Shown: positions 1 to 7,741 of the stretch, piece by piece
How the letters are laid out: every line of letters begins with the position of its first letter
How positions within the stretch are numbered: the first letter of the stretch is position 1
NCBI GenBank assembly: GCA_003389385.1
Contig: QQVM01000020.1
Location: forward strand, 124,001 to 188,000
Length of the DNA stretch: 64,000 nt
Origin: Bacteroidota bacterium
Lineage (GTDB): Bacteria > Bacteroidota > Bacteroidia > AKYH767-A > 2013-40CM-41-45
Direction of reading: 5' to 3'
Notes under the pieces: model-generated
What the model saw: only the letters and a program-made list of their open reading frames with translations
What the model was told of the DNA's origin: nothing
The model's database searches: none
Translations under genes and position numbers: made by a program

Positions 1-2
1 CT

Positions 3-617
3 CCTTCATTGTTTGCAGGATTAAATCCCGGTATGCACCAACTTTGCTATCGTTCAAGGGATGCTAATGGTAACTGGGGACTAACGAATTTTCGGCTGGT
101 CTATGTGGAAGACAGTTCAACCACACCGAAGTTGATTGAAAATATGGAGTACTTCTGGGATGTGGACAGCGGGTTTGGAAGCAACGGCGCTTTCATTCCC
201 GCAACGGCTTTCAGCGATTCTGCGAATTTTCAATTCGAGGCTTATGTACCGGTTCATCTTCTTGTCGGAAATCATACGCTCTTTCTGCGATGTCAGGATA
301 CAGAAGATAACTGGAGTCTGACGAACAGAATTGAGAATATTTTTGTCGATACCATTACTCATGTTGGATTACAACAAATCGGTGAGCATGATGTTTCAGT
401 CTTTCCTAACCCATTTCAAGATCAGTTCACGATCAAGTGTCATGATGAAAGGACGATGCGACTGACCCTCTATGATCAATCAGGAAGATTGGTTCTGGAC
501 AAAAACGTACTACCGAACCTTCCTATTGATACCGGTAAACTTGCCTCCGGCAACTACACTGCATTCCTATGGATTGAACGGAATGTTATTCTGAAAGCTG
601 CACTGATTAAAAACTGA
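3..617 (+). CDS. T9SS-sorted secreted protein, 3' end only
   Basis: The reading frame is open at the left edge of the window, so this is the C-terminal ~204 residues of a larger exported protein. Two similar segments are visible, each with a Y-F-W/DPG-like strand pattern and an ending of the type 'G-x-H-x-L-x-x-R-x-x-D-x-x-x-x-W', about 115 residues apart; this repeat is common in surface proteins of Bacteroidota. The last ~75 residues form a T9SS type A sorting domain: FPNPF motif, a central 'LYDQSGRLV' strand and a final LASGNY/LIKN strand. It is therefore expected to be exported and anchored at or released from the cell surface. The substrate or role is not visible. A strong hairpin terminator follows directly. 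Confidence 0.85.
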   Translation, partial: PSLFAGLNPGMHQLCYRSRDANGNWGLTNFRLVYVEDSSTTPKLIENMEYFWDVDSGFGSNGAFIPATAFSDSANFQFEAYVPVHLLVGNHTLFLRCQDTEDNWSLTNRIENIFVDTITHVGLQQIGEHDVSVFPNPFQDQFTIKCHDERTMRLTLYDQSGRLVLDKNVLPNLPIDTGKLASGNYTAFLWIERNVILKAALIKN

Positions 618-638
618 TTGGAAATTCTGGCATAAAGG

Positions 639-671
639 ATCAAAAGCCTGCGTCACTTGCAGGCTTTTGAT
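639..671. terminator. Bidirectional rho-independent terminator
   Basis: A perfect 13-bp inverted repeat (639-651 with 659-671) encloses a 7-nt loop, with A-rich and T-rich flanks on the two sides. It sits between the plus-strand T9SS gene ending at 617 and the minus-strand ApeA-like gene ending at 674, so it can stop transcripts from both sides. Confidence 0.85.
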
Positions 672-673
672 TC

Positions 674-2101
674 TTATTTGGAATCCGTTAATTTTGGCTC
701 TTTCCAATTAGCAAGATGAGAGAATAGTTTCCATTTTAAATCATTCATTGATTTAGATAGCTCTTCTTTTGTCAATCCAATCTCCATTAGGAACCCACAC
801 ACTAAAAGTATTTTCATCCTTTCGGAGAGATAAAACAAATCGGATCCTTTCAATGCATGTTTTTTACCATCATTGGAATAATGGGTATAGTAATTTCTTG
901 AACGCTTTACATCCAGAACAAACTTTTCCTTTTCTCCAATAATTCTATCAAGGATTGGATTCGTATATTTTTCAGTAAGTTCAGTTAGTCGTGTATGCAA
1001 TCTAAGGCTGTTCCCCCAACTGAACTGATCCTTTAGCCAGTCGTTATATTTTCCTTGTGTCATCTTAAGTATTTCTTTTTCCATTGCCTCATACTCTTCT
1101 TTTGGCATTCTCGTATGATTGTGTACGCGCGCATGAAAGGTTTCCGCAGATTGCGCTAAATTCAAAAATGCATTAACTGTAAATCGGTTTTCGCTATAGA
1201 ATTGTTCAAAGACCAAATCAAAAGCCGGTTCAAGCAGTTCATATTTTTCAAACCATGATTTTATAATTGAAGGAAATCTATCTTTCAATTGGTGATAACT
1301 AAAAAGCATTTCACGAGCGCTTTTCGGCTTTTCCTTTAATTTAGCCTTTCTACGTGAAAAATATAATTGAATATTTTTTCTTTCTGTTGACTCCTTGAAA
1401 ATTTTTACGTGTCTATTTCCACTCAGCGTAACTGAAGCAGGGTAAGTGCCTTCATATAGTGCTAAAACCAAAAAATTCTGAAAAGTAAAAATGTGTTCAA
1501 GGAGTTCTTCGAAATTCTTTTCCTCATTCGAGGTTATCTCAAACTCCACGCGCTGTTTAATCGTTGCTTGCTTTTGAAAGAAGTATAATCCTGGTTGACT
1601 CGCAGTGAAGTTGAATGTTCCCTGAAGTCCTTCAGTTAATGGAAAAATTATCTGATCCGGTAGTTTATAGTGAATCTTTGCTTCATAAGTTTTCGCTAGT
1701 TCAAATTCCTCATTCGATCTGATGAATCCACTTACTCTTAACCATTCATCGAGATTGTAAATTTCGCTCGATATCTTTTCAAATCTGAGTTCGTCTTTGT
1801 TATCTGCGTGGCAACCAACCAAGCAGAAAAGAGGAGAGTAAGAAACCGATGATTTTCCTGACTCTTGTCCCTGAACAAGCGTAGCCGCACCTGAACGGGT
1901 CATCATGCATTTATAAAGTGTTACTTGTTTGCTTTCACTCGTTAAACCTAAGATTATCTCCTGATCCATGAATTCCGGAAGCAATTTCTCATTGCCAAAA
2001 CTGTCATACAATTCAAGCTCAGTTCCTTCGTGAGGATCGAAAGTCAATGTTCCATGGACTCTTACTTCTTTTTTTGATGGAAGAAACCATTCTCCCTTCA
2101 T
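674..2101 (-). CDS. apeA: ApeA-like HEPN-domain abortive-infection protein
   Basis: A 475-residue single-gene unit. The N-terminal ~300 residues open with the 'GEWFLP...V-x-G-T-L-T-F' pattern that I associate with ApeA N-terminal domains, a beta-rich region. The C-terminal ~150 residues are helical and carry the HEPN signature R-N-Y-Y-T-H around residues 402-407, the R-x4-H motif of HEPN ribonucleases. ApeA proteins are known single-protein phage defence factors thought to cleave RNA and arrest infected cells. An upstream ATG at 2116 is possible, but the ATG at 2101 has an AAGGA ribosome site 6 nt before it and begins directly at the conserved motif. The gene is A+T rich compared with the neighbouring primase block. 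The family call rests on motif recognition, not on a search. Confidence 0.75.
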   Translation of the reverse strand: MKGEWFLPSKKEVRVHGTLTFDPHEGTELELYDSFGNEKLLPEFMDQEIILGLTSESKQVTLYKCMMTRSGAATLVQGQESGKSSVSYSPLFCLVGCHADNKDELRFEKISSEIYNLDEWLRVSGFIRSNEEFELAKTYEAKIHYKLPDQIIFPLTEGLQGTFNFTASQPGLYFFQKQATIKQRVEFEITSNEEKNFEELLEHIFTFQNFLVLALYEGTYPASVTLSGNRHVKIFKESTERKNIQLYFSRRKAKLKEKPKSAREMLFSYHQLKDRFPSIIKSWFEKYELLEPAFDLVFEQFYSENRFTVNAFLNLAQSAETFHARVHNHTRMPKEEYEAMEKEILKMTQGKYNDWLKDQFSWGNSLRLHTRLTELTEKYTNPILDRIIGEKEKFVLDVKRSRNYYTHYSNDGKKHALKGSDLFYLSERMKILLVCGFLMEIGLTKEELSKSMNDLKWKLFSHLANWKEPKLTDSK

Positions 2102-2359
2102 GATAAATCCTTCCATTGCTTAAAATTTGGGTTGGGTGATTCGGGAATGAACCTATCATTTAATTACAATTTCATCCCAGAAATTATAATTAACAGCAAT
2201 CATTCACTGTTCTCGTGTTATTTGTTATTAACGTAATCAGATATTTCCAATATTAAGGAAAAAGAAAGATATGATGAGTATATAAGCTACTTAAGGTTGT
2301 AGGGGAATATTCAAGTGCAACCTTCTGAATTATAGCGAAGTGTTTTGGGGGAGAATGAA

Positions 2360-2554
2360 ATGAAAGCAACTGCGGAATTGGACAACCTTCTGGATCGGAA
2401 ATCGGCTGCAAAGTATCTATGCGTTTCGCCGGGAACGTTGGCCGTATGGGACTGCACAAAGCGGTATGACCTCAGGCCTATTAAAGTGGGCCGGGCTGTC
2501 CGTTACCGGCTTTCCGACCTTGACAGGTTCCTGGAAGAACGGCTGCGGCCTTAA
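2360..2554 (+). CDS. Small helix-turn-helix (excisionase-like) DNA-binding protein
   Basis: A 64-residue protein made of one winged-helix/MerR-like domain: 'DRKSAAKYLCVSPGTLAVW' forms the helix-turn-helix, and 'VGRAVRYRLSDLDRFLEER' is the typical wing and final helix of the HTH_17 family. Such proteins act as excisionases or as activators of mobile-element genes. The ATG at 2360 was chosen because a GGGGGAG ribosome site lies 6 nt upstream; a TTG at 2345 would place that site inside the gene. It is the first gene of the plus-strand block that continues with primase, RadC-like and ArdC genes. Confidence 0.85.
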   Translation: MKATAELDNLLDRKSAAKYLCVSPGTLAVWDCTKRYDLRPIKVGRAVRYRLSDLDRFLEERLRP

Positions 2555-2610
2555 GCCATTTCAGAGAATTCAATTCTTACGCCAGTCCATTTTTCATTGG
2601 AGGGGAAAGC

Positions 2611-3525
2611 ATGTCCATGACGCTGGAAGAAGCAAACTGCATTGAGTTGACGACAATCCTGGATCGTCTGAATGCAAAGCCCGTGAAGCAGAAGGGTCAT
2701 GAGGTCTGGTATTCCTCGCCTCTCAGAAATGAAAAGACGGCCAGCTTCCATGTCCATACCGGCAAAAACGTCTGGTATGACTTCGGCGAAGCCAAAGGGG
2801 GTTCCGTCATTGATTTTGTTGTGACCTATCTCGCCAGTCAGAATGAAGATCACACCATCATTGATGCGCTTCGCTGGCTGACGAATATGAACATCGCCAT
2901 ATCACCGATTGCTTATCCGACAAATGCAAAATACAAGAGCGATGATGTGTCCATTGTCGTGAAGCAGGTCACGACACTTCACAGTCAGATACTGATCCGC
3001 TACCTTCAGTCCCGCGGTATCCCTTCAGGTTTTGCAAAAAAATATGTGAAGCAGGTTTCGGCTTTCAACAAGAAATCCGGCAAGACTTTTCTTGCCCTGG
3101 GTTTTCGCAATGAGGACAACGGGATTGAATTGCGAAATGCTTTTTTTAAAGGATGTATTTCTCCAAAGACAGTCTCTTTCATTCGCGGCGCAGTATCGAT
3201 GACAAAAGAGATTCATGTCTTTGAGGGGTTCATGGATTTTCTGTCCGTTCTTTCTTCGCAGAAGAAAGGCTCTCTTGACGGTGATGTTATCGTTCTGAAT
3301 TCCGTCGCCTGCCTTCAGTTGGCTCTGCCTTATATCCGCAACTACGGATATGAAACATTGTATTCCTGGACGGACAATGACAATGCCGGAGAAAAGACAA
3401 AGCGGGCCATAGACCGCTTCGTCAAAACGCAGGCTGGCCTCATCCACAAGCCGATGAATGGCAGTTTTGCACCCTACAAGGATGTGAACGAATGGCACAT
3501 GAATCAATTGGGCCTTGTGAAGTAG
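2611..3525 (+). CDS. Toprim-domain DNA primase, mobile-element type
   Basis: A 304-residue protein. Residues ~30-75 correspond to the CHC2-type primase N-terminal domain ('PLRNEKTASF', 'GKNVWYDFG', 'GGSVIDFV'), but the zinc-binding Cys/His positions are absent. Residues ~198-290 form a Toprim fold with the catalytic glutamate in 'VFEGFMDF' (E205) and the metal-binding 'DNDNAG' (D255, D257). Proteins of this kind prime DNA synthesis on transferred single strands after conjugation. A GGAGGGG ribosome site precedes the ATG. It lies 10 bp before the RadC-like gene, so the two are probably co-transcribed. Confidence 0.9.
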   Translation: MSMTLEEANCIELTTILDRLNAKPVKQKGHEVWYSSPLRNEKTASFHVHTGKNVWYDFGEAKGGSVIDFVVTYLASQNEDHTIIDALRWLTNMNIAISPIAYPTNAKYKSDDVSIVVKQVTTLHSQILIRYLQSRGIPSGFAKKYVKQVSAFNKKSGKTFLALGFRNEDNGIELRNAFFKGCISPKTVSFIRGAVSMTKEIHVFEGFMDFLSVLSSQKKGSLDGDVIVLNSVACLQLALPYIRNYGYETLYSWTDNDNAGEKTKRAIDRFVKTQAGLIHKPMNGSFAPYKDVNEWHMNQLGLVK

Positions 3526-3535
3526 GAGTTTAAAG

Positions 3536-4006
3536 ATGAAATCCAATGAAGCCTTTGATCTTTTCTCCGTCACGGAGATCGAGCTGATCTATCGCAACAA
3601 GGGAAGGGCCGAGAATCGCCCTCTTCTAGATTCATCAAAGGCCGCCTATGAATTGCTGCTGAATACATGGAACCAGAACAAGATTGATCTGGTCGAGCAG
3701 TTCAAGATCATGCTCCTGGATCGCAGGAACAGATGCATGGGCCTTTCTGAAATTTCTACGGGCGGTATGACGGCCTGCATCGTCGATCCGAAGATCGTAT
3801 TCGCCACGGCTTTGAAGGCAAGGGCTACCGGCATCATCATGGCGCACAATCATCCTTCCGGGAATAAGCTTCCGAGCGAGTCCGATAAATCATTGACGAA
3901 AACTTTTATTCAGGCCGGAAAGATGCTCGAACTACCGGTCATTGATCACATCATTGTCACGCGGGATGGATATACATCTTTCGCCGATGAAGGATTAGTG
4001 CCTTAA
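3536..4006 (+). CDS. RadC-like JAB/MPN domain protein
   Basis: A 156-residue protein with the complete JAMM metal site of the RadC family: a glutamate at about E54, then H104-N-H106-P-S-G and D117. It lacks the N-terminal helix-hairpin-helix region of chromosomal RadC, so it is the short form found on plasmids and integrated elements. The biochemical role of these proteins is unsettled; a DNA-repair or antirestriction role has been suggested. It follows the primase by 10 bp and precedes the first ArdC-like gene by 36 bp, within an apparent operon. Confidence 0.9.
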   Translation: MKSNEAFDLFSVTEIELIYRNKGRAENRPLLDSSKAAYELLLNTWNQNKIDLVEQFKIMLLDRRNRCMGLSEISTGGMTACIVDPKIVFATALKARATGIIMAHNHPSGNKLPSESDKSLTKTFIQAGKMLELPVIDHIIVTRDGYTSFADEGLVP

Positions 4007-4042
4007 CTGTTTGCTTTTTTTCAATCTCAAAGGAGGAAGACT

Positions 4043-5005
4043 ATGACGACAGCAACTGAAAACATCAAGACGAGTTTTAATGATAACCAGAATATCTATT
4101 CCAAGGTTACGCAGAAAATCATTGCCGATCTTGAGAAAGGCGAATTGTCGTGGAGGCAGAAGGATTCACAGGCAATCCATTTTATTCGTCCGCTTCGGAG
4201 CAACGGCGTTCCTTTCACCGGCATCAATCGCCTGATCCTTGCTGGCAGCGCATCGGCAAATGGTTTTCAGTCGCCTTACTGGATGACCCTGCGCCAGGCA
4301 ACCGACCTTAATGCCAGCATTCCCGTCGATCAGCAAAGCACAACCGTTGTCTTTGCCGATAAGGTCGTGACCGAAGGACAGGGTGAGGATGGAGAACCAC
4401 TGAAGCAGGAATCCACACAGCTTAAAGAGTATTCCGTCTACAATGCCGATCAGATCGAAGGCCTGCAAGATTTTCATTACAAGAAACCGGAATTGATAAA
4501 TAAGAAGAACCGTCTGAAAACCCTGGAGAAGTTCATTGCCGGAACGAAGGCTGAAATCAATACCGGGAGTGTGGCCTCCTATGATGCGTCCTCCGACAAA
4601 ATCGAAATGACGCCATCTTCCAGCTTCGCGAATCAGGAAGCTTATTATGGCGCGGTATTGAATGAACTGATCCACTGGACACAGCATGAGAGCCGTCTTA
4701 ATCGCGATTTCAAGAAAGAGCGGAACGGCAATCACATTCTGGCCAAGGAAGCACTCGTGGCGGAGTTGGGCTATTGCTTTCTTACAGCAGAACTGGGAAT
4801 TGAGCCGACAGCGGACGTTCATTCAGCCTTTGTGAAATCCTGGCTGCAAATCCTGAAGCACGACAGCAAATTCATTTTCATCGCTGCATCACAGGCGCAG
4901 AAGGCCGTCGATTATCTAATCAGTCTTCAGCCGCTGAATGAGCCGAAACCGCGATCCGTTGCAGCGGAGCCTAAGCCTTCCGGTAAAGCGAATCCGGCAT
5001 TTTAG
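4043..5005 (+). CDS. ArdC-like antirestriction protein, metal site degenerate
   Basis: A 320-residue protein with the ArdC layout: an N-terminal single-stranded-DNA-binding domain (residues ~15-140, opening 'IYSKVTQKIIADLEKGE') and a C-terminal zincin-like peptidase domain (~155-290). It is a paralogue of the gene at 5461. The active-site helix reads N207-E-L-I-H211 where the family has H-E-x-x-H, so the first zinc ligand is lost; the codon is AAT at 4661-4663, one base from CAT. The N-domain has also diverged: the KGEKA-type segment of the paralogue is replaced by 'IPVDQQS'. ArdC of plasmids protects incoming DNA from restriction. This copy could act by DNA binding alone, or be on its way to loss. 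Its ribosome site is AAAGGAGG. Confidence 0.88.
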   Translation: MTTATENIKTSFNDNQNIYSKVTQKIIADLEKGELSWRQKDSQAIHFIRPLRSNGVPFTGINRLILAGSASANGFQSPYWMTLRQATDLNASIPVDQQSTTVVFADKVVTEGQGEDGEPLKQESTQLKEYSVYNADQIEGLQDFHYKKPELINKKNRLKTLEKFIAGTKAEINTGSVASYDASSDKIEMTPSSSFANQEAYYGAVLNELIHWTQHESRLNRDFKKERNGNHILAKEALVAELGYCFLTAELGIEPTADVHSAFVKSWLQILKHDSKFIFIAASQAQKAVDYLISLQPLNEPKPRSVAAEPKPSGKANPAF

Positions 5006-5104
5006 AAAGGGTTTGGTTTCAGGTTGGCACTTGTTCTCCAGAAGGCCAATTGCATCTTCCCATTCGTGCATGCTTTGGCTCCCTGCCATGCGTTCGTGCG
5101 CCTC

Positions 5105-5161
5105 GCGTCAAGGATAAAATCGGCTCCCCCTGAAGGTTGCCCCCAATTTTACCCTTGACGC
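5105..5161. repeat. 57-bp imperfect palindrome between the two ArdC genes
   Basis: The left arm (5105-5123) and right arm (5143-5161) are 19 nt long and match at 17 positions when one is reverse-complemented; the core is GCGTCAAGGRTAAAAT. The loop is 19 nt and C/G rich. The whole 216-bp gap between 5006 and 5221 has no plausible gene on either strand. No T-run follows, so a terminator is unlikely. A protein-binding site, a structured RNA leader for the small gene at 5228, or an origin-like site are possible. Confidence 0.7.
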
Positions 5162-5227
5162 TGCACGGACTACTGGCTTTCCGGGAGGCATCGCCCGAAA
5201 GGGTCATGCAACAAAAAGGAGATGCAA

Positions 5228-5428
5228 ATGTCAACTCAAGATGAAAGCAAACCAAAGCAAATGCCGGCGTTCTTCATTTACGATCAGGATGAAGAAGGCA
5301 ACAGCTTAAGGATCGGAGCGGTTTTCCGGCACAGGCGCGGACCGGGATTCAATATCCTGCTCGACGGTAAACGTTACCTCGCATTTCCGCCGAAGGTGAA
5401 AACCGAAACATCGGGGGAGAGCGCTTAG
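5228..5428 (+). CDS. Small conserved-type protein of the ArdC region, function unknown
   Basis: A 66-residue soluble protein. The first ~20 residues are polar and probably disordered; the rest looks like a small beta barrel or sheet ('LRIGAVFRHRRGPGFNILLDGKRYLAFPP'), with an alternating hydrophobic pattern and conserved-looking Gly and Arg. It resembles the short single-domain proteins often found beside ArdC in mobile elements, but I cannot assign a family. The ATG at 5228 has AAAGGAG 6 nt upstream; the ATG at 5222 overlaps that site. Its stop codon lies in the loop of a hairpin terminator. Confidence 0.7.
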   Translation: MSTQDESKPKQMPAFFIYDQDEEGNSLRIGAVFRHRRGPGFNILLDGKRYLAFPPKVKTETSGESA

Positions 5429-5442
5429 GCGCTCTCTCTTTT
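5417..5442 (+). terminator. Hairpin terminator overlapping the stop codon of the small gene
   Basis: A perfect 8-bp stem (5417-5424 with 5429-5436) has the tetraloop TTAG, which contains the stop codon TAG at 5426-5428. A short pyrimidine tract TCTTTT follows. The next gene's ribosome site begins only ~8 bp later, so it may attenuate rather than fully stop transcription into the second ArdC gene. Confidence 0.65.
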
Positions 5443-5460
5443 CCTCAAAGGAGTTCATTC

Positions 5461-6387
5461 ATGACTGAAAATACATCCAATCTCAAAGATGTTTACTCGC
5501 GCGTCACCAATAAAATCATTGCCGACCTTGAGAAAGGCGAGCTGACCTGGCGAAAGCCTTGGAGTTCCGAGCATCTGGCCAGCAATGTCGTGAGGCCGTT
5601 ACGTTTTAATGATGAACCGTATTCCGGGATCAATGTTCTCATGCTCTGGGCCTGTGCCGTTGAGAATGGTTATGCTTCACCCTATTGGATGACCTTCCGG
5701 CAGGCGCAGGAGATGAAAGCGCATGTCCGCAAGGGTGAAAAGGCCTCACAGGTGGTCTATGCCGACAAAATGATCATCACTGAAAAGAATTCTTCCGGCG
5801 AGGAAGAAAGCCGGAATGTTCCTTTCCTGAAATCATACAGCGTCTTCAATGCGTCACAGATCGAAGGACTGCCGGAAGATTTTTACAAGGTTCCGGAAGT
5901 GAAAATCCTCAACTCCGAGAAGCGGATTGAAATGCTCGAAGAGTTTTTCAGGAACACGAAGGCAGATATCTTCACCGGTTTTAAAGCTGCCTATTCTCAG
6001 GCCACCGACCGGATCGAAATGCCTCCCTTTGAAAGCTTCATTGATGCGTCAAATTATTACGCGACGCTCTCCCATGAAGTCGCCCACTGGACGAAGCATC
6101 CGACTAGATTGAACCGGGATTTCAATCGCAAGAAATGGGGTGATGAAGGCTATGCTAAAGAAGAACTGGTTGCTGAGCTGGCAGCATGTTTTCTTGCTGC
6201 TGACCTGGGCTTTGAGCCTGTGACCAGAGATGAACATGCAGCTTACATTCAGTCCTGGCTAAAGGTTCTTAAGAATGATAGCAGGTATGTATTTCAGGCT
6301 GCATCTCATGCGCAGAAGGCGGTTGAGTACGTCACCAATCTCCAAACAAGGGAATATTCACAATTTCAGTTAAAAAGGGGCATTTGA
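5461..6387 (+). CDS. ardC: ArdC family antirestriction protein, intact metallopeptidase site
   Basis: A 308-residue protein with an N-terminal ArdC ssDNA-binding domain (residues ~10-135, including the conserved 'WRKPW' and 'RKGEKA' segments) and a C-terminal zincin-like domain with intact H205-E-V-A-H209, followed by 'EELVAELAACFL', which supplies the acidic ligand helix. ArdC binds single-stranded DNA and shields an element that has just entered a cell from the resident restriction enzymes. AAAGGAG lies 7 nt before the ATG. The neighbouring paralogue at 4043 has lost the first histidine, so this gene is the one expected to keep full activity. Confidence 0.92.
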   Translation: MTENTSNLKDVYSRVTNKIIADLEKGELTWRKPWSSEHLASNVVRPLRFNDEPYSGINVLMLWACAVENGYASPYWMTFRQAQEMKAHVRKGEKASQVVYADKMIITEKNSSGEEESRNVPFLKSYSVFNASQIEGLPEDFYKVPEVKILNSEKRIEMLEEFFRNTKADIFTGFKAAYSQATDRIEMPPFESFIDASNYYATLSHEVAHWTKHPTRLNRDFNRKKWGDEGYAKEELVAELAACFLAADLGFEPVTRDEHAAYIQSWLKVLKNDSRYVFQAASHAQKAVEYVTNLQTREYSQFQLKRGI

Positions 6388-6476
6388 CATTATACTTAAT
6401 AAGTTGTATCTTTCTTGACTTATGAAAAGTAAGGTTAAAGGCACTCTTTTTTAGTCATTCACCCAAAGCTTTAATT

Positions 6477-6818
6477 ATGATATACCAAACAGATATTGCA
6501 GAAGTAGTTTCTAATGAGGAGCGAGAAGTGCCATACAAATATCGGTTTCGTCGAGGATCAAAATGGAGTAATCCTTATGGTGAGAGCCTTGCGAAATACT
6601 ATAACAAACTCGCCAATAAGGATTCTCCTTCAAAAGAGGACAAAGAACAACTTAACTTGATAACAGAGTACATTGAATATCCTTCTTTAAAGGAGTTTAT
6701 CCAAGTAGAGCAAACATGGACGAAAAGGATTGTTAAGTTTAAAATCAAAGACGGTAAAAAGGATTTATACGAAGCAGAAAAGACAAAGCTTGGACTAATT
6801 CAACCTGCTAAAGTCTAA
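6477..6818 (+). CDS. Uncharacterised 113-residue cargo protein
   Basis: A charged, lysine-rich soluble protein without signal peptide or membrane segment. I do not recognise a family. The first part ('PYKYRFRRGSKWSNPYGESL') is basic and aromatic; the middle is helical with many acidic and basic residues. A hydrophobic/basic strand near the end ('RIVKFKIKDGKKDLYEAEKTK') could be a beta hairpin. It starts the low-GC cargo patch between the ArdC gene and the mobilisation genes, and lies 32 bp before a membrane protein gene on the same strand, so the two may be a functional pair. The ~90 bp before it hold no clear promoter. Confidence 0.6.
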   Translation: MIYQTDIAEVVSNEEREVPYKYRFRRGSKWSNPYGESLAKYYNKLANKDSPSKEDKEQLNLITEYIEYPSLKEFIQVEQTWTKRIVKFKIKDGKKDLYEAEKTKLGLIQPAKV

Positions 6819-6850
6819 TATTTCAAATTTACTCTTAAAGATTATTTTTA

Positions 6851-7738
6851 TTGAACTCTTTTGTCTCAACGACTTTACTTGCGACCATTATTTTCTTTAT
6901 CTACCTATTTCCTGGATTTGTATTTCGTAAGTCGTTTCATGGAAATGAAAAAGGGGACCTTGAATCCTCAAATATTTATACTCACTTAGCTTGGGCAATT
7001 TTCATTTCATTAATACTATATACTTTTTTTATATGGCTATATCTAAAATTGCAAATTCGTTTTGCGTGGATTCCAACAATTGAATTCGAGAAGGTATTTA
7101 GTCTCATTGGTAAGCTTACAGATAAAAATCAATCAGTTTCTATTAGTTTTGACTTTTCAAGAATTGATTATATAAATGGTCTTGTACGGCTGACTTTATT
7201 TTCTATTTCAATATCACTCATTGCTTTCATACTTGGTAATGTTGCTCGTTTTCTAGTATTGACATTAAGGCTTGATATTATCTTTCCTGATTTATTGAAG
7301 TTCAAAAATGAATGGTTTTATATACTTAGTGGAAGAGACTTACTTTTTAGCCCAGATAAATCAGATAGAGCACTATACCGTTCGAAATTATTTATTATTA
7401 GATTGAATTTCCTTTGTGAGATCGGCGATGCTGTCGTTCTATATCACGGTACAATATATGATTACAAGCTTAAGAACGATTCTTTAGAATATATTTCAAT
7501 TTATAATATTCAGCGAGAAATTGTAAGTTTTCAACCAAAGGAAATTCCTCAAATAGTGACCCAGGAAGATCGAACTAGCAAACCAATAAACAGTTCCAAT
7601 ATTAATACGACAGAAGGAAATGCAGCTTTAGACTCAGATAAATCGCAGTTTGAAAATAGCAAGCAAGAAATCGCACCGAGCCATTGTATGGTTTTTAAAT
7701 TTCAAGATATAAAGAATTTAAACGTTAGTTATATATAG
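6851..7738 (+). CDS. Uncharacterised membrane protein with three TM helices and a cytosolic domain
   Basis: A 295-residue protein. Three hydrophobic segments are visible at about residues 5-24, 44-66 and 112-139, and then a ~155-residue soluble part. The soluble part begins with a loop and helix ('DLLKFKNEWFYILSGRD'), continues with a beta-rich stretch ('DAVVLYHGTIYDYKLKND') and ends with a polar linker rich in Ser, Asn and Glu. The layout (membrane anchor plus small sheet domain) recalls the DUF6338-type proteins, but I am not sure of that. There is no in-frame ATG near the start, so the TTG at 6851 is the best start. Strong A+T bias suggests recent acquisition together with the gene at 6477. 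Confidence 0.6.
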   Translation: MNSFVSTTLLATIIFFIYLFPGFVFRKSFHGNEKGDLESSNIYTHLAWAIFISLILYTFFIWLYLKLQIRFAWIPTIEFEKVFSLIGKLTDKNQSVSISFDFSRIDYINGLVRLTLFSISISLIAFILGNVARFLVLTLRLDIIFPDLLKFKNEWFYILSGRDLLFSPDKSDRALYRSKLFIIRLNFLCEIGDAVVLYHGTIYDYKLKNDSLEYISIYNIQREIVSFQPKEIPQIVTQEDRTSKPINSSNINTTEGNAALDSDKSQFENSKQEIAPSHCMVFKFQDIKNLNVSYI

Positions 7739-7741
7739 GCA

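Noticed and set aside
4166-4822. 218-residue minus-strand frame across the first ArdC gene
   Set aside because: It is fully inside a well-supported gene on the other strand, its sequence resembles no protein family, and such antisense frames arise from the G+C pattern of the real gene. The same applies to the minus frame at 3025-3573 and the plus frames at 9169-9648 and 9885-10307.
5019-5255. 78-residue minus-strand frame across the palindrome
   Set aside because: It overlaps the ribosome site and start of the 66-residue gene and has no family resemblance; the palindrome explains the open frame better.
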